64,000 nt of DNA. Origin: Helicoverpa zea (lineage: Eukaryota; Arthropoda; Insecta; Lepidoptera; Noctuidae). Within the stretch, counting starts at the first letter, position 1. The number at the start of each line of letters is the position of its first letter. The notes under the pieces were generated by a model. It was not told where the DNA came from and made no database searches. It saw only the letters and a list, made by a program, of their open reading frames with translations. The stretch is from assembly GCF_022581195.2 (NCBI RefSeq), contig NC_061462.1, positions 3,596,001-3,660,000 of the forward strand. Reading direction: 5' to 3'. Position numbers and translations under genes: made by a program. Positions 13,912 to 26,337 of the stretch are shown piece by piece.

Positions 13912-14643
13912 AAAACCGTGAGTGTTTGGACCAACAGTTACCTATTATCTAATTTTTATAATTTTGAACTACCTATTAGTTCTGTGATCCAGAAAAATAT
14001 TTGATATACAAGGTTATACTAAATAATTTGTCCTATTCATGCCTATACCAAATTAATGTATGCTAAATAAGCTTTGACAACAAGTAACCTCTGACCGATG
14101 TTAATATTCAATCATATTAAAAAGAGCAAAAGGAAAGAAGGAAGGGAAGAGAGTAGAATGACAAAGTATACATAACTTTTATGTTCATGTATGTATCACC
14201 CGAATTGCAAACAAATTTTAACCTTTTTACGTAATTCTTTGTTTAAGTTTACCTTGTTACAATTCTAATGGAAGTAGCAATATTTATTGCAGGTGTTAAT
14301 ATTTATCAAATGAGTAATTTATAATACAAAATCATTACTTGGTGATCAGTTTACTCATTCTTAAACCTGCATCAAAGTTTATTCAATAATAGGCATTTAT
14401 TGGAAGCAATATAAAGTTGCTGGTTGTTGAATTGTCGTCAAGACGACTTTAGCAGTGGTGGGATTTCCTAGAGGATATAATACAATAACCTATTTGCCTT
14501 ATAATCAATTGTGTTTAATAATTGTTGTGCTTGCAGGCCAACAAGGCGGAATGTACACGGATCTTATTATGTTGTTTACAATCCTATTTTGTAAGTGCCT
14601 GCATTCTAAGCAAATAAAGACCTATTCTATTCCAAAAATCTGC

Positions 14644-15413
14644 TGGTCATTAAATTGACAGCTTGACGGTTAGCAGTAGTGTATATCTACTGGTCATTAG
14701 ATTGACAGCTTGGCAGTTGGCAGTAGCGTGTATCTACTGGTCATTAGATTGACAGCTTGGCAGTTGGCAGTAGTGTGTATCTACTGGTCATTAAATTGAC
14801 AGCCCGATTGTTGGCAGTAGTCTATATCTACTGGTCATTGAATTGACAGCTTGATGGTTGGCAGTAGTGTGTATCTACTGGTCATTAAATTGACAGCCTG
14901 ATTGTTGGCAGTAGTCTATATCTACTGGGCATTGAATTGACAGCTTGATGGTTGGCAGTAGTGTATATCTACTGGTCATTAAATTGACAGCTTGGCAGTT
15001 GGCAGTAGTGTATATCTACTGGTCATTAAATTGACAGCTTGACAGTTGGCAGTAGTGTGTATCTACTGGTCATTAAATTGACAGCCTGATTGTTGGCAGT
15101 AGTCTATATCTACTGGTCATTGAATTGACAGCTTGATGGTTGGCAGTAGTGTGTATCTACTGGTCATTAAATTGACAGCCTGATTGTTGGCAGTAGTCTA
15201 TATCTACTGGGCATTGAATTGACAGCTTGATGGTTGGCAGTAGTGTATATCTACTGGTCATTAAATTGACAGCTTGGCAGTTGGCAGTAGTCTATATCTA
15301 CTGGTCATTAAATTGACAGCTTGACAGTTGGCAGTAGTCTATATCTACTGGTCATTAAATTGACAGCTTGACAGTTAACGGTAGTGAACGTCTACTGGTC
15401 ATTCAATTGACTG
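14644..15413 (+). repeat. 47-bp tandem array (16 units) with a 282-bp higher-order repeat
   Basis: TGGTCATT or its variant TGGGCATT starts a unit every 47 bases at 14644, 14691, 14738, 14785 and so on to 15396, which is 16 intervals without an indel. Unit variants follow a pattern: six units at 14785-15066 recur in the same order at 15067-15348, including two distinctive TGGGCATT units. The array lies inside the LTR element. Confidence 0.95.
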
Positions 15414-16155
15414 TACACGCATAAATTATCTGGCGATAGTTGTCAACTACTGCAACAACTAAATAGTAAATCTTGATAATTTTTATATTTTCTGTGCCCG
15501 GTGATTTGGATCATAAAAAGCTTCCAAACTTAACTTCTCAGAGTCTAGTCAACAACTTATACCTGCTATATTGTTCTGGTACTTAACTAACTTAATTCAA
15601 GTGCTTGCAATATAGAGGATATTACAAGAACAAACTGGTGGGTTATATACTCAACGGTTCTACAAATGACAAACATGTGCTAGGTATCTAGTTAAACAAA
15701 CAGCGCATTGAGGGACCGTAGTAGGTTGGCCATGTATGTTGAAGAACTCGCCCAGGTATACTGGTATGTATTCACCTATGCACAACATCCAAGTCCATCA
15801 ACACCTCTAGTGGGTTGCCTACCCATAATAGTGTTAATTATAACAGTTGCTCAGTCACCCTAGGTATAATTTCAATACTTTTACTTTATTTTGCTGTATT
15901 AAAGAGGTTGTTATACAACAGAGATATTCCAGAAGATACAGAACAGTAGAACAGCATACAAGCAGCAATACTAGCTGGAAAATGTGGATCAAAATTTTGG
16001 TATTCAATAGATAGAATCTTTGGTAAACATGCTAGCTCACAATTGTAATTTCAGTACTTTAGGTTGATATAAAACTCTTAGATCAAAAGAATATGGAACT
16101 AAGCATTGGAGCAATCTGTGATTTATTTGACAATGCTACTTTATCTACCCAACTG

Positions 16156-16469
16156 CCTCGTTGGTCTAGCTGTCGCAAGCGCGGCTGCTGAGCACGAGGT
16201 CTCGGGTTCGATTCCCGGGTCGGGCCTGGAAGTTGGTGATTGATACACCCGTGCATCGGAAAGCACGTAAATGTCGGTCCTGCGCCTGATCTCTTTCCGG
16301 TCGTGTCGGATTGCCGTCCCATCGGGTTATGAGAGTGAAGGAACAGTGAGTGCACCTGTGTCTGCGCAAATGCTTGTGCACTATAATATGTCCTGCGCAG
16401 TTGGCTAATCCCCTTACGTGAGTACAGCCGCCGTAGCCGATAATCGGCTAGGAGGACATCATCATCATT
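16156..16469 (+). mobile_element. tRNA-derived SINE nested in the LTR element
   Basis: TACCCAACTG flanks it on both sides (16146-16155 and 16470-16479). The head looks like a tRNA with an A-box-like TGGTCTAGCTG and a B box GGTTCGATTCC at 16205-16215. The tail is an ATC repeat. This is the layout of noctuid SINEs of the HaSE kind. Open frames on the minus strand across it are not genes. Confidence 0.88.
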
Positions 16470-17517
16470 TACCCAACTGGGCCTTCTCATCTGTGACAAA
16501 AAAATCTTTTAAGGATGATACCTGGAAGGAGTTCCAATGTAGATACTTACTCTGGGAACTGTCTAATGATGATTAGCTCATGGATGATTGTTGCAATCAA
16601 GTTCTCAAAAGTTGATGATTGCGTGTGCTTTTAAAACCTTCAAGACTCAGGCTTGAATGAATTTTAATTGGTATCTTAGCCTCTTTTTTATTGATTTACA
16701 TTGGTGTTTACAAATAGTTTAACAAAGTGGCCCTCATTATAATATTGTTATTTGCAAATTATGTTTTACAGTATTGCAGTACCAATAAGCAGTATAAGTA
16801 CATTGAGAGTTGTGGAAGAATATGCTTCCATAGGAGCGAATAACGTAACCATATATGAACATATATGAAATAGAATCCATTTATTGATCTCAAGTTAATA
16901 AATCATCACATTAATATATTCTTGAAGTGCACACCTACTTGTAATATAAAGTTGTGTAATTTCCTCAACCCATCCCATAAGATAAGATCCATATGGGTGA
17001 TGGGATGGATATCTATTAACAAAATAATGTCTTGTGTCCATAGCGTTAGGGTTAATAATAATTGATCTTAGAACACCAATCTTAGGTTACCGTAAGACAA
17101 TTGGACTCGCATGAGAGGTAAAGAACTTTATCACTATTTACATTTATCGACATTTATTACTCTTTTGTGCTAATTAAACTACACAGTTGCGTCGACATTT
17201 GGTTAATAATAACTAAAATATTATTAAGTTCCTAAGTCCTACTGCAAAATATAATCTGAGTAAGTGTTCCTTAAAGTATAGGAAGTAAAATTGCCCTTAG
17301 TCACCAAATCGTTAAAAATTTACTGGGGTGCTGTCCCTATAAAAGATAATAATATTTTTATATTCTGGTTGTCTAACTAAAACAACGTAGATAAAGTCAG
17401 CTGCAATAAAGGGTAAGCGCTTTTGAACGAAAACTATAAACATACTTATGCAGCCAACTACATAAAAAAAAATACTTACATAAAAAAAAAAATATATATT
17501 ACGTTACCTATACGCGG

Positions 17518-17630
17518 TCATGAAATTGGAAAAGCGTAAAATATTAAAAATGGAAGCAGCACAAAGCTGATCATCAAATTGATGAGGTCAAGTATGACAT
17601 GAGAGCAGCATAGCTGCTCATGAAATTGAG
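17518..17630 (+). repeat. Degenerate copies of the 47-bp repeat core
   Basis: TCATGAAATTGG, TCATCAAATTGA and TCATGAAATTGA occur at 17518, 17571 and 17618. The spacings are 53 and 47, the latter equal to the main array's period. They share the TCATNAAATTGA core but little else that is certain. Confidence 0.45.
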
Positions 17631-18094
17631 ATATAGAATTAGAATCCCACATTTATCTATGTGTAGACAAATGTTTTAGAAAGTTTAGCGGTTGTTTTGC
17701 AAAAGGAAAATTGCATCGACTAGAAAACTGTTTGTGAGCTGCTGTCACCTTGTTGAAAGGAAGAAGAGCATGAGTTGAGGGTCAGGGACTCTTCTATTTT
17801 ATGGTGATGCAGAATGTCACAGCTTCAAAATATATAGTGCAAAGTTAGTGACACCTGTTAAAGTGCGTTCGTTACATAATATGGTTCTAATTAGTTAAAA
17901 TCTAATAATATAATTAGTTAAATATGTAACCATGACACTAAAAAGCTTACCATCAAAGCATAATAATTCTTTGACTACTTTAATTTTTGAAAACCACATT
18001 AATAAAAGCAAACAAACATTACAGAACGCAATGTCCGGTGATAATAGTGTTCTTGGATGCCTAACCGAAATATAAGTATTCCTATCGCACTATT

Positions 18095-18240
18095 ATATCA
18101 TCATCATCATCATCATCATCTCAGCCATAGGACGTCCACTGCTGAACATAGGCCTCCCCCTTTGATCTCCACAGATACCTTATAAAGACGACCTTATAAA
18201 GGTCACCGGAAGACGCTGGATGCAGGTCGCTTCCAACTAT
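18095..18240 (-). mobile_element. 3' end of an RTE-like LINE (or its SINE), nested in the LTR element
   Basis: An (ATC)n run at about 18097-18120 is followed by CTCAGCCATAGGACGTCCAC and related sequence, recognised as a widespread lepidopteran LINE 3' end on the opposite strand. Only the terminal 140 or so bases are present. Confidence 0.6.
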
Positions 18241-18565
18241 TATATGCAGTAAGGTATTCATATGTTGGGTGTTGAATGCTAAGAAGCTTACAGTTTCTTA
18301 ACTAGATATTGGACATACATTGATGTAGGGTATTTAAAGCCTATATCAGAATTTCAGCGAGTGTACTAGCAGAAACGTGCAAAGTACTAGCGCTGATCAA
18401 TAGGGTTGAAGACCAGATTGTTTGTTACATTGCTGAGATAATGATAGGCTTTGATATTCCACTCTCAAATTAAAAACTACATATTACCAAAATTAGTTGA
18501 GTTAGCATTCTCTTGCTTACAAGGCACACAAAGTACTTAACTCGTACATAGAACTACAATTTAAA

Positions 18566-18815
18566 CCATTAAATTGGTGACAAAATATGTGGTCGCCATT
18601 AAATTGGAGACAAAGTATGTGGTCACCATTAAATGGGTGACAAAGTATGGAGTCACCATTAAATTGGAGACAAAGTATGTGGTCACCATTAAATGGGTGA
18701 CAAAGTATAGAGTCACCATTAAATTGGAGACAAAGTATGTGGTCGCCATTAAATGGGTGACAAAGTATATGGTCATCATCAAATTGGAAACAGTCCATCT
18801 AGGTCACCATTCAAT
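18566..18815 (+). repeat. 30-bp tandem array (about 8 units, 60-bp alternation)
   Basis: CCATT recurs at the same phase every 30 bases from 18570 to about 18810. Units alternate AAATTGGAGACAAAGTATGT and AAATGGGTGACAAAGTATRG forms, giving a 60-base super-period. Because 30 is divisible by three, long open frames appear on both strands; these are products of the repeat. The core CATTAAATTG is shared with the 47-bp array in the same element. Confidence 0.93.
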
Positions 18816-19454
18816 TGGGACGATCTTATGTGATTACTTTCCTCGTACGGCTCGTACGGTTTTGAATGAGTGAAAAGCATTGATGAGGTACCCTAATGCC
18901 GATCTTTTACCTTGGAACAATGCATTCTGTATCAGTTTAAGTGAAGTCGAACCAAGCAAGATGAGTGCTCATTATCTGAAGGCACAGCAATATTTCAGAC
19001 TTGCTTGATTTCACATGGACTGATTGGCGGGATGTCTGCCAAATGGACGGATCATCTCTAGTGTAGATATAATACAGGGCCGGAACAGCGGCTACAAAAC
19101 CTGAAGTTAAACTTGCCGGCCTGATATCACTGCTACGAATTTGTCTTGTTGAGCCTGAAGCAGATGCTGGTATGTTACCGTCTGCAAAGGGACGGATTTT
19201 TATTTATGTTTATTTCACAAGGGAAGGGATGTAGTGTCCTGCAGTATCACCGATATCTGTCGTCTCCTTAAATGGAAAGGGAAATGAAATGGAAACGGAA
19301 CAAAGTAAATCAGTTTGATGGCAGTGTGATCGGTGGACTGATCTGATAGCGTGGTTTTGTTGTGCTGCAGGTGTTTGATAGATCTTTAAGAAATTACCAA
19401 AATATTTATGAGTTTGATTGTTGGACTTTTTGAAACAAGGTTAAAATCAAAACA

Positions 19455-19466
19455 ACAAGGGAGAGA
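19455..19466 (+). other. Polypurine tract of the LTR element
   Basis: The purine run AAGGGAGAGA abuts the 3' LTR, which is the standard position for priming plus-strand DNA. A similar tract followed by an LTR-like edge lies about 240 bases upstream at 19217-19244. Confidence 0.7.
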
Positions 19467-19653
19467 TGTAGTGTATGCAGGTACATGTGCATCATTGTAT
19501 AGGTTATGTCATTATTATGACGCCTCGTGCGCATACGTCACTCGGTTATAAATACCGGATCGAGCGGTGGGGAGTCAGTCGTTGTCAGACTGTCGACCTG
19601 TGTGGTGGTGCGTTGGCGAGTCGATTAACATAATAAAATGAGCGTACAATACA
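19467..19653 (+). repeat. 3' LTR (187 bp), identical to the 5' copy
   Basis: Read base by base against 13711-13897, I see no difference. It is followed directly by the GCAGC target duplication. TATAAATA is at 19547-19554. Confidence 0.92.
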
Positions 19654-19658
19654 GCAGC

Positions 19659-22600
19659 TAAAAAGGATAAATCGAACATTTCCTTTACTCAAAAGTGCAG
19701 TTAAAATAATCCAAAAGAGAGGAACGCACCGACCAATAGATTTTCACACAAAGAGCTTTTTAAAAAGTTTCCCAAACACATACATTTGCCGTCACACTCA
19801 GAGCAAAGTAGCTCGATAGGTTGCAAACTTCCAACTTTGCTGGGTTTCGGACCGGGAAAAATCCGGAGTAATCTCCCCGGATAGGAGTCCGCCTTGGGGA
19901 ACGGATCGAAAGATACACACAAGCTATATCTACCTACCTACGTAATATTTTACGGTACCTTTGCAACTTTATTATTGTTGTGTATGAATTTATTAACAAT
20001 ATTTTACTCCCGGTGGAAATAGATTGGTGAACCGTAAACGATCTATTCCGGTTCGTTTTAGGTTTGAATAATCGCTTCTGAAAATGAGGTGAACCTTTCC
20101 AAAGTTTATCCTTTGTGTCAATATTATAAAGGTTACAACAACATGAAAGGCATTTAGAAATACAAATATTCGTAGATACGTTTATATAAAATCCACGCAC
20201 AAGAGAAACATTTTCATTAATATTCTTTGTGCATCTATCTCAATCAGATAACGTTCCCTTAATAACAAGATACAAGCAAAATGATACGTCTTTATTTACA
20301 ATAAGATCTGTATCTGTACTTTGTATGATTGAGTTCATTGAATGTTTAGTGTTTATGATTGAAAGGTCAATTGGGTGGGGCCCTATGGAAATTCCTAGCA
20401 TGTGACCTTCGCGGACTTGATTGTTTAATTCTATTCTTAGTTTCTTGATCTTGTATTATTTTTTAATAAATGTCTTATTACATTACCAGAGGTCAAACAA
20501 TTTAGTTGATGAATTTGATGCCTTAATTTCATCTTCAATGTGGTACATAACTTTTTAATTTCAGAAATACATCTACATAGCAGAGCTTCGAAACCTCAGT
20601 ATCTGGCGGTTGTTTATGTATTGCACGAAATGTTTCAGCTTGAACTAACTAATTGTCCTTGTATAATGTCACTTTAATCCGTTTGCATTGTTGATTCTTA
20701 CACTTGACTAGCTAAAATTTAATTGGTATACCTAATTTGCAGAATTTCCACTTTTCTTTTGGTATACTTAATTAGTGGTAATAATCTCGTCACCAGAATG
20801 TTATATAGAAGATAATACTACATTTTGTATTTTCCATCAATTTGTTGAATAAGTAATCAACATTACCGCTATACAAAATATTCAAATAGACGTCTGACGT
20901 AGTACAAATATTCACATTCCCAAAGGATCAAATATTGTAGCAATTCTTAAAAGCTTCCGTTTAAAACAAAACCGGCAAATCTGTGTAAAGTACTTCGATC
21001 TTGAACCACTTCAGTTTTGCCGGTGCCTATGTATGGAATTCTGTTTAAATATGTATGTATGATGTGCTAAAGTTCAGTACTCTTTTGTTTGATGTCGACT
21101 GTGTAAATGTTGAAAGCTGTTTGTGAAATGATATTCAGGAGATTTTCTGGGTATTGTTCAAAGACGCTACATTCATTCAAAAATTTGCTCGCATTAAAAT
21201 TTATGAACTCTGCCAGAACTACTGAATCGCAACGTAAAGAACGATATCGAGTTCAATACACTCGAACATTATTGTTTTTTCAAAGTTTGTACTAAACCAC
21301 AAACTGGCAGCCAACAATAGAATTAAAACCTTCACTCTTTGAACGATTTAAAAATAGAACTAGTAAATTGTTGCGAGCAGTCAAAGAGTTGCTATTAGTT
21401 CGAAAGAAAAGGAACAAGGGGTATAATAAGGCGTTGTGGCTTCCAGCGAAACTTTAGAAAATCAATCGAGGGGTTAGTAGGAACATAATGGCGGTTGTCT
21501 GGGCTATCAAAGAGCCGTTACTAAAACCATATTGCGGGTTTAAACTGCCAATAATAGTGCTAATAGGAACGTAATTCACGTAACACCATCATATTGTTAT
21601 AATATTGCTTTTATATGATAGTTTCGTTGTTAGTTCCTGCAATTGAATTTCGATTTAATTATGGTATTTGGGTTAATGCTCAATTTGATTTATAATGTAT
21701 GAGTTTATTGCGTATTTCTATTTTATTTTGTCATTAAAATTAATAGCTGTTAATGAAGTGCAGTGATCCGAACAATGATTATTTTACCTTGCTACATGAT
21801 TTATGTTTTAATTACCTACTCAATGAATAGTGTATATTTTTTTAAGTTTAATATGTACTACTAAGCTGTTCCAATTTATACATGACTTTCTTTGTGGCTC
21901 ATTCGTACCTACCTCTAACTTGTACCTGAGCGTCGTAAAATATTTTGACAACTCATGTCTAGCTTTTAGTGTGGCCACGTAAAAAGGGTATGAGATTTAA
22001 TAAGTTACTAAGTACGTTTAATAGTGTCCTTTTCAGTTTGTCAGTCTCAAACTATGTTGCCTTATTTAGGTCGCATCTCGACCTAAAATTTAAGCTCTGA
22101 CCTGTTTTAAGTAGGCTTAACGCCGATCTCTAATTTAGGGTACTGAAGCATCTCCTAGCTAAAAGGAGGAGTACTTAATAGCAGTATTTTTCGCCCGTAA
22201 CTTCAACACGAATGGGTAAATATTTTTACGGAAAATATTTTCTCGACGCTTCACTGGATATTTTGCTCTGACACTATTGACACTGGCATAATTTAGCTTT
22301 TACCCGCCTTTTTGAAGTTAGGGTCTTAATTATTTCCAGACGCTTGAACCGACTCCAAGAGTAGAATATATTTTCTTCAGAAACGTCAATAAAAGTTGAG
22401 GATAATTTAAATATTTTTTATTTTCTAATTTAATAAATAGAACACTTTATAAGGAAAAGTCCCCAATAAGCGTTATGAAAATCGAGAGAGCGGCCAGTTC
22501 TTCAAAATTTAATTTATTCCTTTCATCCAATAAGACCACTTAGATTCGATGGAAAATAATTACTGCTCCTGTGAAATTCTCTTCGGGCTGTAATGAAGAA

Positions 22601-25164
22601 TAATCAAATTAGAACAATATGAAATAGGTGCTCTTAACTATTTTCTAGGTGAAAATACTAAACCTATTTTTCAGTGCCCTTTTGTGACTTGTTATGATCG
22701 CATTTAAGCTTGAATAATCTATAAGCATGTGAACATAGTTCTATTAGTTTCTTAATTTTCATGTAAAATTGTATTATAGAGGTAGAAGCCATTCAAATAC
22801 ATGTCATCGGTAAAAGTTTATCGCAAAGTTACCTTTAAGTTTTAATATCTCATTTCATTATTATAAGTAGGTGCTTACCTCCATTTCAAATTTCAAATGG
22901 CTTTCACAAACGAAAAGCCTTCTGTACAAGTATTAATATTTCTCGCTTCAAAGAATGCTTAACTTTTGATTCGAACTCAAAGCTTGCACTCTAAGTAAGT
23001 GGCTCGCGATCCTAAGCCATGCACAGTGGAGGGATTTCATAACAATGGAATCAAAAACCGGAATCCTGGCCTGGATTTCCTTGAGTACTTCTGAAGACAG
23101 ATCAACTGCCTTTTGATTGTGAGTTACGGAACCACCCCGCTTACGCTCTTGTGTATTTTGAGGTTATTTCATGAGATAGGAAGGGATTTAAGGAACGGAT
23201 TTCAATTGTTTTCTTGCTCACCTTATGAAAGTATAAATAGAAAGCAACCGTCTTTTGTTATATAAATATTCAACCAAGCAGTTTTGATTAGGCCAATTAA
23301 TAAGTGAATGCGATAATACAGCTTAGATTACATATACAAATAGGTAGATAGATTGCACAATTTTGATTGATACTGGCAGTCTAGTGAATATATGCATATT
23401 TAGTAGACTGCCAGCATCAATCAAAACTAAAACTAGAAAAAGCATTTATTCATAAAACAAACATCTAAACAAAATCAATCAAAAACACAAACGAAGCCAA
23501 AACCACTGAGCCCCGATCGCATCAACAATTAAAACTAGCGACCAATGATCAATTTTAAATCGCATTACAATAAATAATTGCATTATCAAAATGTATTAAT
23601 CCAATGGCAGAACGTGTATAAGTCTGTTCGACAATTTGAGCCGGATTAATTGGTTTACGAATCAATAGAAGCAGTTGACGGTCGCTGATTGGCTAAAATA
23701 ACATGTTGTTCATTATTCGGATTAGCTTCGCACTGCTAATTGGATGATAGATAGTCGTCTTCTCTATAGAAGGATTAAGGGTGGATCACAGTTCTAAGGA
23801 GCTCGATTCAGGCCTATCTGTGACAGCAAAGTAATTGTTTCAAGTGCTTCTAAGACTATTCTTGTACACTTAGAAGGACCATTAATTTATTTAATCCATT
23901 GTTGTTTGTTTTGAATAAAACTAATCGTAACTTTTCTTCTTTGCAGGTTAGAACCGGTATGTGGAACAAACAGTATGTATTTAGATCTAAGAACGTATCT
24001 ACATAACGTGCTTCAAGATTACTTGGCGTTCTACTTGCAGAGCTAAAGTATTTATGAAAGAAAATATTACTAAAGATGAATACGTCTTTGTACGTGCAAG
24101 TATTGTTTGTGAAGTTTTCCTTTAATGGCTGAATGTGGTACTTGATCCTCCTCCAGAGTGAAAATAAAAACAGAAAAAAACAACACGCAATAAGTTTGTG
24201 TTTGCAATTGTTTATCATCAAAACAAACAAAACGTGATATTCAACTTAAAAGTATACCAATTTATTCCAAATCTGTTAAAAGGTTTCTGACCTCCACAGC
24301 AAAAAAATCCAACATCAAAGTTTTATACGAAACACTTGACCCAAAAGAATTAAGAAATAAATAATTAAATTTCAATCAACGCCTTTTAGAGACCACAATT
24401 GGCTCGAAGGAAAAGAAAAACCCTGTAGTAAAAAGTTACCCAAAAATCTTGAGGATCCCGTCAAACATCGTACTGGATTTGAAATGCCTTTAAGTACCGT
24501 TTTCTTACTACATTGAACCTCATTTCAACATACTAGGCTTCTACTCATGAATCATTTATATTTAAGGGTACCAGCAAAGTGGGGACTTTTGTAAAACATT
24601 CAAAGAGATCATGTGTGAGAGAACCGTTCAGGTACAATGTCTAAATAATTCAACAAGCACCTACATAAATATGTCTTTTGTTATATTTATTTTGTTGTTT
24701 AGTTAATCTAGTCAGTGTTTAACAGTTGAAAAGCATTATTCTTCTTATCGAGTAAGCTGCAGGTTTAATTTATATAACAAGCCCTATTGTCAGAGTTTTC
24801 TTAAACCCGCCTGACCTTTTATAAATGTGAATATAATTCTAGCTCCATTATTGTCAAACTTCAGCACATATCAAAAATATAAGACAGCTCTGAAAACAGC
24901 TACTTGTCATATCTTTCTAATTTCATGAAGAGTTTTCAAAACAAACCCCCGAACAACTTTGTCTCCATCACAATTAGTTAAAACAGGAACTGTGTGAACA
25001 GAAAATATGTTTAATTTAGAAACAAAGGTAATTATCCCTTGTGTTGTGTCACTGTATTTATATATTTGAATATATAATTTTAATTGAAAGTATCACAATA
25101 TCATCTCTTTGTTTTGGAAGCGTCTGAGGCTGACTCTTCTTCTTTCGATTATATTTTGTCACCT
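19659..25164. other. Gene-free AT-rich sequence
   Basis: Nothing gene-like is supported. A GC-richer block at about 19720-19915 has a 73-codon minus-strand frame that I do not recognise. A hairpin lies at 23361-23426. Confidence 0.4.
23361..23426. repeat. Hairpin, 23-bp arms, 20-base loop
   Basis: TTTTGATTGATACTGGCAGT(CTA) at 23361-23383 pairs with 23404-23426 with one mismatch. The stem does not extend into the flanks. It could be a MITE remnant or a short RNA hairpin; the sequence does not match a microRNA that I recognise. Confidence 0.8.
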
Positions 25165-25300
25165 GCGTAGCCTTTTTCAAAACTATGTTGGGGTCGGTTC
25201 CATTTTAACCGAATTTAGCCAAATACCAGTGTCAATCAGGTCAACCCGATACTCTTTGCTACGGCTTTTGAAACCCGAAACGACTGATGAGCATGACCAA
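25165..25300 (-). mobile_element. Diverged SINE fragment (CTATGTTGGGGTCGG family)
   Basis: GCCTTTTTCAAAACTATGTT followed by GGGGTCGG and an eroded ACCGAATT..CCAGTGTCAATCAGGTCAAC tract match the 3' part of the family seen complete at 49598-49939. Confidence 0.6.
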
Positions 25301-26337
25301 AGGTTAAACACTAATATGAACCTCGGTTTCAACCGTTCAGCAAAAATAATTTTGTTCTTAAAATTAGCTTCAATTTTAAATAACTTGCGGAAATTACTTT
25401 GAGTTTCCAATTTGGTTTATTCTATAGTATTACTCTTTGTTTTTGTTGTAATAGAAGATCTTATTACTTGTCAATCAAATTCGTTATTAGCTTTCAAACG
25501 ATGAGAAATTGACTGATTTATAATAGCATCTATTTCATATTTTATAAGCTTCATAATTCTAATTTTCGCGAACAAAAGAAGCTAGAACAACAATACACTG
25601 GGTTTTCAAAAAAAAAGGTAATTTGAGTCAATAAAAACGAATTAGTTTTGTTCGCATATTTCATCAGAAAATGCTCGTATTGTAGTTATGAATTATGATT
25701 TTGTATGAAAAGCACTTTCTTCACAATAGCGGGTTATGATTGAACGATTCTAGAAAAACGGACAAGTACCGAAATTAGTTGTTATGAACTATTGTGTGGT
25801 TGCCGAGTGTACGAGGTTTGTTTTTTAGAGTTTTTTTCGGAGAAGTTATGTGGCCCTTGGCGATGAAACAAAACCGTTTAAAAAAGGACTTTTTAAAATT
25901 AAAAAATATTTTTAAAGGCATTGAAAATTATTTAAGTTAACGCTTTTGTTTAGTATTGTTTTGTCCATTGCGAGATTTTATATAAATTGTAATACGTATA
26001 TATTTTTTTGTGCAGTAATAAATATAAAAAATAAACTGGTTAACAACAAAAACAAAACGTGAAAAATTTCTTTCCGTATAACGAACAAAGGAAAAAGTTT
26101 CATCGTGAACTTTCTTTTGAAAGAATGCGCGTTTTGTAAATAAGGAAGAGTTCTAAGTTTGAAAGTTGATGATAGAGGAAAATGGTGGTATCATCAACCA
26201 GGTAATATTTCTACTCACTTCATTAATCCATAAAATTGGATGTAATTTGATTACAAATAATTAAGACTTATACTGGAAATTAGAAGGTCATTAAGACCAT
26301 TTTACTTTTATAGCACACATATATTTCACATAGTTTC

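Larger units (their letters stand above)
13711..19653 (+). mobile_element. Complete non-autonomous LTR retrotransposon, 5.94 kb, no gag/pol
   Basis: Two 187-bp direct repeats (13711-13897 and 19467-19653) read as identical. Each begins TG and ends CA, and the element is flanked by GCAGC on both sides (13706-13710 and 19654-19658). A primer-binding-site-like TGGCGACGAGGAT follows the left LTR, and a purine-rich tract precedes the right LTR. The 5569-bp interior has no frame resembling gag, protease, reverse transcriptase, RNase H or integrase; its only open frames are short or lie in tandem repeats and a SINE. It would need enzymes from a related autonomous element. A Ty3/gypsy- or Bel-like parent is possible but cannot be decided here. 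Identical LTRs imply a recent insertion. Confidence 0.92.

Noticed and set aside
14644..15413. A CRISPR-like regular array
   Set aside because: There are no unique spacers; whole 47-bp units repeat, and the host is an insect.
16156..16230. A possible tRNA gene with a good B box
   Set aside because: It continues into a SINE body with flanking target duplications, so it is a SINE head and not a functional tRNA gene.
16083..16499. Minus-strand frames of 138 and 71 codons
   Set aside because: Both run through the SINE at 16156-16469, a common source of false frames.
18517..18873. Three long open frames on both strands
   Set aside because: They arise from the 30-bp tandem array, whose unit length is divisible by three; the peptides are simple repeats.
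23232..23290. TATA-like TATAAATAG and TATATAAATA
   Set aside because: No well-placed initiator, donor or frame follows; such strings are frequent in this AT-rich DNA.
23856..24230. 124-codon minus-strand frame
   Set aside because: No recognised motif and composition rich in Phe, Leu and Asn, as expected of AT-rich background; no splice context.
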